Positions 22,692-27,783 of a stretch of DNA of 27,783 bases are shown here, in pieces. The position numbers were made by a program, and so were the translations under genes. Source of the stretch: an uncultured Clostridia bacterium (GTDB lineage: Bacteria > Bacillota > Clostridia > Christensenellales > UBA1242). The first letter of the stretch is position 1. Every line of letters starts with the position of its first letter. The stretch spans positions 1 to 27,783 of the forward strand of contig CALKLQ010000005.1 of the NCBI GenBank assembly GCA_937992055.1. Direction: 5' to 3'. The notes below the pieces were generated by a model. The model ran no database searches. It was not told the DNA's origin and saw nothing but the letters and a program-made list of their open reading frames with translations.

Positions 22692-23171
22692 ATGGAAAAG
22701 TTTGGAAAAGTTTTGGTTATGCTTTCAATACTAGGTTTGGCAATTTATCCTTTTAGCATCTATGGTTCACTTATTTTTAGTCTTTTAGTACTTTTGGGTG
22801 CAGGACTTATTTTGAAAGATAGTAAGGTTACAAAAAAGGTTCTTCAACCCTTCTTGTTGCTTGCATCAGTGGCTTTTGTTAAGGCGACTATAGCATTTGT
22901 ATGGCAAATAATGACCTATTTTGCTCAATTGGGTAAAAATTACTATGGAAGCGGATTTTATAATTTTTTAGTTAAATCAGATTATTTCATTTCAGCAATT
23001 TTGTTATTGTTCTTGCTTGTATTTGGTATTATTACAATTGTTTACATGATGGCAGATAAAGATGTCCCTCTGTATGGAAATTTGTCAAAAAGGCTTTTGG
23101 GTGATGCTAAAGTTCAACCAGTCTCAAAAGTACAAGAGGCAGAAGACGTTATTATTGAAACCGAAGAATAA
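22692..23171 (+). CDS. four-helix membrane protein of unknown function
   Basis: 159 residues, not recognised. Hydrophobic helices lie near residues 8-22, 24-42, 53-76 and 95-118, followed by a charged cytoplasmic tail ending in several Glu residues. There is no catalytic motif and no Cys. AAAAGGAG precedes the start. Monocistronic between two terminators. Similar in size and topology to the 170-residue protein encoded at 6859. Confidence 0.72.
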   Translation: MEKFGKVLVMLSILGLAIYPFSIYGSLIFSLLVLLGAGLILKDSKVTKKVLQPFLLLASVAFVKATIAFVWQIMTYFAQLGKNYYGSGFYNFLVKSDYFISAILLLFLLVFGIITIVYMMADKDVPLYGNLSKRLLGDAKVQPVSKVQEAEDVIIETEE

Positions 23172-23195
23172 TAATATTTAATTATAGAATCTTAA

Positions 23196-23225
23196 GTCAA
23201 ATCAAGGTTTTGATTTGGCTTTTTT
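23196..23225 (+). terminator. rho-independent terminator
   Basis: GTCAAATCAA (23196-23205) pairs with TTGATTTGGC (23210-23219) with one G-U pair, loop GGTT, then six T's. Confidence 0.85.
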
Positions 23226-23298
23226 AATGAAAGCTTACAAAATTTAAAAAACTAAAGCAAAATTACTTAAAGTTGCTTGTGCCATTTTTTTTAAATGC

Positions 23299-23327
23299 TT
23301 GAATTTTTAATTTTTTTAGTGTAAAAT
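23299..23327 (+). promoter_or_regulatory. mscL promoter
   Basis: TTGAAT (23299-23304), 17-base spacer, TAAAAT (23322-23327). Confidence 0.65.
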
Positions 23328-23360
23328 ATTCCCATTGTTACATAAAAAGAAGGGAGAAAA

Positions 23361-23915
23361 ATGAAAAAGTTTTTTAGAGAATTTAAAGAATTCATTTCTA
23401 AGGGTAGCATCTTAGACCTTGCTATTGGTGTGATTATTGGTGGAGCTTTTTCTAACATAGTTAATAGTTTGGTCAAGGATATAATTATGCCTCTTATTAG
23501 TTTGCTGACTGGAGGAGTTGCAATTGAGGACTGGAAGTGGGTTATAACACCGGCAGACGAGGCATTGGGCATTGCGGAAAACGCTTTGCATTATGGAAAT
23601 TTTATTCAAATGATAATCAATTTCCTTATTATTTCTTTTAGTATTTTTGTTGCATTTAAAATTATTAGAGCATCTCAAAACAAGCTTAAGGCGTTAGCTG
23701 AAGGTGTTGCTAAAAAAAGTGTAAAAAAGAAAAAACGTGGCAAAGAGGTCGTGGAAGAAGAGGTTGTTGAACAAAATACTGCTCAAGAAGAGGTTGTTGA
23801 ACAAACAAATGAAGAGGTGGCTGTAGAGGCTGAACCTTCTAACCAAGAAAAGTTGTTAATAGAAATTAGAGATTTGTTGCAAAAGACTATTGAGCAAAAC
23901 AATGTGAAAAATTAA
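23361..23915 (+). CDS. mscL: large-conductance mechanosensitive channel
   Basis: 184 residues; typical MscL is about 120-150. The N-terminal amphipathic helix and pore helix TM1 match the family (LDLAIGVIIGGAFSNIVNSL at 19-38, then VKDIIMP). The periplasmic loop spans ~50-75, TM2 is ~78-102 (FIQMIINFLIISF), and the C-terminal bundle helix is LLIEIRDLLQK at 165-175. The extra length lies between TM2 and the bundle: a basic KKSVKKKKRGK stretch and then an acidic segment with a near-duplicate EEVVEQNTAQ / EEVVEQTNEE. MscL opens under membrane tension to release solutes in hypo-osmotic shock. GAAGGGAG precedes the ATG. Single gene with its own promoter and terminator. Confidence 0.95.
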   Translation: MKKFFREFKEFISKGSILDLAIGVIIGGAFSNIVNSLVKDIIMPLISLLTGGVAIEDWKWVITPADEALGIAENALHYGNFIQMIINFLIISFSIFVAFKIIRASQNKLKALAEGVAKKSVKKKKRGKEVVEEEVVEQNTAQEEVVEQTNEEVAVEAEPSNQEKLLIEIRDLLQKTIEQNNVKN

Positions 23916-23917
23916 TT

Positions 23918-23948
23918 AAAAAAACGCAATTGTCAATTGCGTTTTTTT
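23918..23948 (+). terminator. mscL terminator
   Basis: ACGCAATT-GTC-AATTGCGT (23924-23942) with A's before and seven T's, beginning three bases after the stop codon. Symmetric, so also usable from the other strand. Confidence 0.92.
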
Positions 23949-24185
23949 ATTATAGATGAAAATCATCTTCTAATATTATTGGATTTTTGAGTAGAGCAAA
24001 ATATGTTATAAAGAATTTAAAAGTTATATTTGTTAATAAATTAAAATTATGATAAAATAAAATTCTAAGTTGAATGTTTGTGTACTTTGTTACTCAAGCA
24101 TTTCTAGTTAGAATAAATAATAGATTGACTATTCTTAACTAGGTTTCACTCAAAGCTTTTTATTATAATTTTAATAGGAAAACAT

Positions 24186-24746
24186 ATGGAAAACATAAAA
24201 AAACAAATAGAGAATTGTACATTATGTGGAAATTTGCCTAAACTTGTAAATAATTCAATACAATATGGTCTAACAAAATTTATTATAATAGGAGAAAGTC
24301 CTGCAAAAGATGGTTGGATAGAAAGCAAAAGAGCATTTTATAATGTCCAAGGAAAATTACAAGCTACCGGAAGAGTTTTAGAAAAACTTTTAAACAATAT
24401 TGGGCTATCTATATCAGATATATATTTTACAGAGTGCTGTAAATGTATAATTGAAGAAAAAAGTAATTTAGACAAATGTTCAGCTAATTGCATGCCTATT
24501 TTGATTAAGCAATTAAATAACATTCCATGTAAAGTTATATTAACAATGGGCTTGCATCCTACACAAGCTCTTTTAAAAACAAAAATAAAAAAATACTCAG
24601 ACTTTGTTGGAAAGGAGTTTAATGTTGTACTAGGCAAAAAAAATTTCAAGCTTATTCCCATTTATCATCCAAGCCCTTTAAATCCAAAAGGGTATAAAAA
24701 TAACGTAAATATTTTTAATCAAATAAAGGATATAATGCTTAGATAA
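24186..24746 (+). CDS. uracil-DNA glycosylase, family 4-like (iron-sulfur)
   Basis: 186 residues, the size of family 4 enzymes. GESPAKDG (36-43) is the active-site motif I equivalent of GExPG-x-x-E, with the catalytic acid possibly replaced or moved; LTMGLHPTQALL (119-130) is the central motif; and YHPSPLN (160-166) is motif II with H161. Four cysteines suited to a [4Fe-4S] cluster are seen: C11 and C14 (CTLC), and two from C84/C85/C87 and C98/C102. The enzyme removes uracil from DNA to start base excision repair. AGGAAAAC precedes the start; the promoter is unclear (a TATAAT at 24164). The Asp/Glu difference in motif I means the exact subfamily and activity remain uncertain. Confidence 0.82.
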   Translation: MENIKKQIENCTLCGNLPKLVNNSIQYGLTKFIIIGESPAKDGWIESKRAFYNVQGKLQATGRVLEKLLNNIGLSISDIYFTECCKCIIEEKSNLDKCSANCMPILIKQLNNIPCKVILTMGLHPTQALLKTKIKKYSDFVGKEFNVVLGKKNFKLIPIYHPSPLNPKGYKNNVNIFNQIKDIMLR

Positions 24747-24786
24747 TAATAAAGCAAGTTGATTGTTATTACATTTTATTAAAATC

Positions 24787-24816
24787 TTGATTTTTTAAAT
24801 ACATTTTATATATACT
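24787..24816 (+). promoter_or_regulatory. promoter giving a leaderless Smr mRNA
   Basis: TTGATT (24787-24792), 18 bases, TATACT (24811-24816). The start codon begins at 24823, exactly where transcription should start, and no Shine-Dalgarno site exists. Confidence 0.6.
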
Positions 24817-24822
24817 TTTAAT

Positions 24823-25167
24823 ATGGGGCTTAAAACAGTAAATTTAAAGGAAGTGGCACTTGCGGCAGAAGATGCTGGAATTATTTGCAAAATGGAGATT
24901 GAACAGGCGGAAGCTGAGGGGATTGGTGCTGTTAAATTTATCCATGGTTACGGCTCCCATGGTGTAGGAGGCGCAAAGCTATTTGAGGTTAGAAGGGTTT
25001 GTAGATGGCTTGAAACGCATGGTAAGATAGACTTTTTTATAGCTGGACATGATTGGAATACTCAAAATGCTAAGGCAATAAAAATATTGTTATCTTGCAA
25101 GGGATGTTATAACGATGAAGATCTTAACCGCTCAAACCCCGGAATTACGATTGTAAAGCTTAGATAA
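24823..25167 (+). CDS. Smr-domain (MutS2 C-terminal-like) protein
   Basis: 114 residues, a stand-alone Smr domain. VNLKEV (6-11) replaces the usual VDLHG, and FIHGYGSHGVGG (39-50) corresponds to the hallmark IHGxGxG loop. Smr domains nick or bind branched nucleic acids and, in some proteins, cleave mRNA on collided ribosomes. The first-motif histidine is absent (NLKE instead of DLHG), which may weaken nuclease activity. A CKGC pair sits at ~92-95 near the end. The ATG at 24823 lies seven bases after the -10 box with no ribosome binding site, and the Smr fold starts at once, so a leaderless mRNA is likely. Confidence 0.78.
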   Translation: MGLKTVNLKEVALAAEDAGIICKMEIEQAEAEGIGAVKFIHGYGSHGVGGAKLFEVRRVCRWLETHGKIDFFIAGHDWNTQNAKAIKILLSCKGCYNDEDLNRSNPGITIVKLR

Positions 25168-25391
25168 AAGGTTAAGCTAGAACTATACAACTTAAGTTTG
25201 AAACCCCACTTTACCCACATCATTTACTTAAAACTATATAAAAAAATTTTTTTCAATATTTCTGCTTTATTAAAATATAAGCATTATTTGTATATATAAA
25301 GCCTGATATTTGCCTAGTTTTCATGCCAAATTGGTTGTATTCTAGGAGCAAATCACTAAAATCATAAAATTCGATTCATTAGTGTAATGGT

Positions 25392-25430
25392 AAAAAAATA
25401 ATCAAAGAAAGAATCTTTGATTATTTTTTT
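25392..25430. terminator. bidirectional terminator between the Smr and S41 genes
   Basis: TAATCAAAGA (25399-25408) and TCTTTGATTA (25414-25423) around AAGAA, with seven A's before and seven T's after. It serves the convergent genes on both sides, mainly the S41 gene. The remainder of the 25168-25495 gap shows nothing recognisable. Confidence 0.88.
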
Positions 25431-25495
25431 GATTGGGTCTACTAACCACAAAGCCTTATTTTTGATTTAAAGCTAATATTTTATGATATAAAATA

Positions 25496-26653
25496 TTAGA
25501 ATTCTTGTTGATGTATATTTTTTTTAATAAAATCAATTGCTTTTGATAGTGTTGCATCTCTCTTTGCTTGGATATCCTCAAGTGTTAGTGGAACATATAT
25601 GTCCGGCTGAATTGCACCTTCGCACTTAAACACTTCTGCAAATTGATTAATATATTTTTCAGTAAAGTGAATTGATATTTCATCTGAAACTTGCAAAATT
25701 CCGCTTGACTGCCCAAATTTTGAGTTTCCTTGTCCAAGTGGTTGGCCGATTATTGTTGCACCAAGAGTTTTTTTTGCATAATAAACCGCAAATATACCTG
25801 AAGAGAAAACACTATTATTAGTTAATATGCAACCTTTCATATTTTTATCTTTAAATAGGGTATAAAGTGGACATATTAATTCAGAATTTCCACCCGTGTT
25901 GTTTCTTACATCAACGATATAATAATTTATTTTTTCTTTTTCAATTACTTCTTTAACATTTTCAACAAACCTAAAAAAATATTCTTTATTTTTCTTATTG
26001 CAAGTTCTATAATTAATTTTTATTATAGAAGTATCTTTTATCAATTCATAGTCAAAAGGTTTGTCTAAATTGAAATCAAAAGGAGGAAAGTGATTTCGAT
26101 GAATGGCTATATTTTCAGTTTGACCTAATTTTATGTTTGTGCCGTTAACTAGTTCTGCACTATTTGGATTAACGCCTATTCTAATATATGATTGTATAAA
26201 ATTTAGTTCATTATTCAATTTATAATTTAACCATTCATTCGTTTCATAAGATATATATTCAGTTATTTGATTGACCAGTTTATCAACTTCTACTCCGCCA
26301 ATTTTCTTGACCTCTGCAAATCCTTTTTCAGTTTTCAAATATACCTTATTGTTTAGAAAAATTATATGTTTATTTAACATTCTTGATTTCTTGTAATCTT
26401 GTTCTTTATTGATAACAGATAAATAGAGATGTGCATTTCTGAATTTTGCACAAAGTTTTGCTAATATGGAAATTTGCTCTTCTTTTGAAAAATTATCTAT
26501 ATTGCCGATGCTTTGAAGAAAATCATCAACAGATTCGTTTATTTTAATTTGTCTGTCAAAGATTTTTTTCTCCACTTTATATTTTTTTAACACATCTAAG
26601 TGTGTTTGTTTAAGTTGCTCAGCAATATTTTTTAATTGGTCCGTTGTTATCAT
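25496..26653 (-). CDS. S41-family (C-terminal processing-like) serine peptidase
   Basis: 385 residues without signal peptide, so apparently cytoplasmic. The tail-specific protease core fills the second half: IVDVRNNTGGN (246-256) is the conserved DxRxNxGG block, VFSSG (282-286) bears the nucleophile (S284 or S285), IIGQPLGQGNS (301-311) forms the next loop, and AIQPDIYVP (347-355) ends the core. The first ~200 residues are helical, partly like S41 proteins of Clostridia, and no PDZ domain is seen. Related S41 proteins cut C-terminal tails or act as unusual amidases; the substrate is unknown. The start codon lies seven bases past a good -10 box and no Shine-Dalgarno site is present, so the mRNA is probably leaderless. 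Confidence 0.82.
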   Translation of the reverse strand: MITTDQLKNIAEQLKQTHLDVLKKYKVEKKIFDRQIKINESVDDFLQSIGNIDNFSKEEQISILAKLCAKFRNAHLYLSVINKEQDYKKSRMLNKHIIFLNNKVYLKTEKGFAEVKKIGGVEVDKLVNQITEYISYETNEWLNYKLNNELNFIQSYIRIGVNPNSAELVNGTNIKLGQTENIAIHRNHFPPFDFNLDKPFDYELIKDTSIIKINYRTCNKKNKEYFFRFVENVKEVIEKEKINYYIVDVRNNTGGNSELICPLYTLFKDKNMKGCILTNNSVFSSGIFAVYYAKKTLGATIIGQPLGQGNSKFGQSSGILQVSDEISIHFTEKYINQFAEVFKCEGAIQPDIYVPLTLEDIQAKRDATLSKAIDFIKKNIHQQEF

Positions 26654-26659
26654 AAGTTT

Positions 26660-26688
26660 ATTTTAACCTAATAATTGTTGTTAGTCAA
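26660..26688 (-). promoter_or_regulatory. promoter giving a leaderless S41 mRNA
   Basis: Minus strand TTGACT (26683-26688), 17 bases, TAAAAT (26660-26665), six bases, then the ATG at 26653. Transcription should start at or beside the A of ATG. Confidence 0.65.
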
Positions 26689-26722
26689 TAAATAGTTTAC
26701 TTTTGATTTGTAACTTACTAAT

Positions 26723-26823
26723 GGGTCCACTTTTTGGGCAGTATAGTTGGTTTCCAAGCCCTAAAAATTAAACAAATTTTTAGGGGACCCACGAACCCCT
26801 TTCAGGAGTTCGATTCCCTGGTA
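26723..26823. repeat. structured segment with tRNA-like fragments
   Basis: CCCTAAAAATT (26759-26769) and AATTTTTAGGG (26775-26785) form an 11-bp hairpin without a U tract. GGGTCC (26723-26728) and GGACCC (26785-26790) can close it. To the right, CAGGAGTTCGATTCCCTG resembles a T arm and CGAAC/GTTCG can pair. It may be a decayed tRNA or a repeat fragment. Confidence 0.35.
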
Positions 26824-26830
26824 TAATAAT

Positions 26831-26863
26831 AAAAAAAATAATCAAAGAAAGTATCTTTGATTA
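26831..26863 (-). terminator. tRNA-Glu terminator
   Basis: TAATCAAAGA (26839-26848) with TCTTTGATTA (26854-26863), loop AAGTA, followed on the minus strand by eight T's. The same stem occurs at 25399-25423. Confidence 0.85.
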
Positions 26864-26869
26864 ATTAAA

Positions 26870-26944
26870 TGGTACCCTCAAGGGGAATCGAACCCCTGAC
26901 TTCGCCGTGAGAGGGCGATGTATTAACCTCTTTACCATGAGGGC
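26870..26944 (-). tRNA. tRNA-Glu(CTC)
   Basis: 75 bases with encoded CCA. Acceptor GCCCTCA pairs with TGAGGGT (one G-U), discriminator A. D stem GTA/TAC, anticodon arm TCGCC-CTCTCAC-GGCGA giving CTC (codon GAG), variable loop AGTC, T arm AGGGG-TTCGATT-CCCCT. Confidence 0.95.
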
Positions 26945-27501
26945 AAGCATAGTTATATTATCATATACTTCTTTAAAAATCAAGTTTTTATTTAACATAT
27001 AACTAAAATTCTGCGGATCTAGATATGATGTGAGTAAGTTTTATGTTTAAAAAACAAGATTTAATATTAAGACTTATAAAGATGAACGTGTAGGCAAAGG
27101 AGCAAATATGTAATTTTTTTTATTGAAGTAAATAAGACTTATATATCTTGTAAATAATATTATAATAAATTATTGATTGAATTTGAAAAATATTTTTTAA
27201 CTGGTTAGATTAGAGAGGGGAATAAAGCTTATAGTAATAAAATTTTTGAGTTGGTAAGGTGTCTTTGAAGAAGAGGGACCAATTTTGTTTAAATTGATTA
27301 TCATAAAACAAAGCCAAGAGGGAAAAATTTTTTTGAAGAACCTAAAAAATTTTTTAAATTTTGAAAGATAATTGATTAAGATGTGCTTTGTTTGAACTAA
27401 GTAAAAATGTCTGAATAGCCCATAAAATATGACAATTTTGAATACTGTAATAAGAGGTTATAAAAAAAATAAAATTTTTTGAAAAAATTTTGAAAAAGTT
27501 G
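26945..27501. other. long AT-rich non-coding stretch upstream of the rRNA operon
   Basis: About 550 bases with stop codons in all frames at short intervals and no tRNA, hairpin terminator or clear promoter other than the rRNA one that follows. Poly-A and poly-T tracts near its right end could serve as an UP-type element for the rRNA promoter. Confidence 0.55.
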
Positions 27502-27530
27502 TTGACAAACATTTTCTAGTATGATAATAT
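27502..27530 (+). promoter_or_regulatory. rRNA operon promoter
   Basis: TTGACA (27502-27507), 17-base spacer, TAATAT (27525-27530), preceded by an A/T-rich upstream region. Confidence 0.85.
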
Positions 27531-27536
27531 GACTAA

Positions 27537-27727
27537 GCTATCGTAAGTTGATAGCCACATGAACTATGAAAATTGAATATGATAGAAAAGGTTAAAATGT
27601 GCGAAATGAATTAAACTACCTGTCAATTTAAATATTGACGAATCGTACAAACAACTTTTTACAGTCAGTTAAAAGTTATGAGTACAAATCAAATCTAACT
27701 TATTTGACATCAGTCAAATCAAATAAT
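27537..27727 (+). other. 16S rRNA 5' leader
   Basis: About 190 bases between the promoter and the 16S 5' end. GAACTATGAAAATTGAA near 27560-27576 resembles the GAAAACTGAA-type element of Bacillota rRNA leaders. Hairpins GTCAAT/ATTGAC (27622-27627, 27634-27639) and TTTGAC/GTCAAA (27703-27708, 27713-27718) follow, the last close to the mature end, where processing would occur. Confidence 0.6.
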
Positions 27728-27783
27728 TAACGTTAGAGTTTGATCCTGGCTCAGGACGAACGCTGGCGGCGTGCTTAAAACAT
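27728..27783 (+). rRNA. rrs: 16S ribosomal RNA, 5' end (partial)
   Basis: GAGTTTGATCCTGGCTCAG at 27736 is the universal 16S 5' sequence (primer 27F region), followed by GACGAACGCTGGCGGCGTGC, typical of Bacillota. The 5' end is placed by comparison with E. coli, eight bases before GAGTTTGATC. The gene runs off the window after 56 bases. Confidence 0.97.

Overview
The window comes from an AT-rich (roughly 30% G+C by eye), monoderm, endospore-forming bacterium, most likely an uncultured Clostridia-type Bacillota. Reasons: a clear SpoIIR homologue, strong AGGAGG-type ribosome binding sites, TTGACA/TATAAT promoters, U-tract terminators, no outer-membrane genes, and a 16S rRNA 5' end of Bacillota type at the right edge. 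No finer placement is supported. I see no insertion sequence, integrase or CRISPR array; this is ordinary chromosome with several lineage-specific genes and structured intergenic elements.

Layout. 1-1.8 kb: an orphan coiled-coil, phage-fibre-like protein on the minus strand with its own promoter and terminator. 1.8-4.4 kb: a translationally coupled minus-strand operon (GT2 glycosyltransferase, PlsC-type acyltransferase, CrtO-like acyltransferase), probably making an acylated glycolipid. 4.6-6.7 kb: spoIIR, a ZIP metal transporter and a TM2-domain protein. 6.9-7.4 kb: a small four-helix membrane protein, followed by a hairpin-rich intergenic element bounded by a 17-base inverted repeat. 7.7-10.2 kb: an 834-residue membrane protein with a long coiled coil, a tyrosine/glycine repeat tract and seven AT-hook motifs. 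10.4-12.8 kb: an unknown protein, a lipoprotein with a C-terminal membrane helix, a second structured element and a coiled-coil protein. 13.2-17.5 kb: tRNA-Ser(TGA), then small genes (HAD phosphatase, SAP-domain protein, PNPOx-like flavoprotein, HIT protein, ArsR-type regulator with an aldo/keto reductase), with a degenerate repeat recurring in the gaps.

17.8-22.3 kb: a three-gene operon encoding a MoxR-type AAA+ ATPase fused to DUF6273-like segments, a small protein resembling an AAA+ fragment without Walker A, and a large protein joining an HELLH metallopeptidase-like domain to a VWA/MIDAS domain through a Q/N-rich linker. By analogy with MoxR/VWA pairs this is probably a remodelling machine, but its target is unknown. 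The ATPase gene differs in codon use from its two partners.

22.7-26.7 kb: a membrane protein, MscL with an expanded acidic linker, a family-4-like uracil-DNA glycosylase, an Smr-domain protein and an S41 peptidase. The last two have promoters placed so that their mRNAs should be leaderless. 26.8 kb to the end: tRNA-Glu(CTC) on the minus strand, a long AT-rich non-coding stretch, a strong rRNA promoter with a structured leader, and the first bases of 16S rRNA.

The strongest candidates for undescribed biology are the membrane-bound AT-hook protein, the DUF6273-MoxR/mini-AAA/metallopeptidase-VWA module, and the structured intergenic elements near 7.5 and 12.0 kb.
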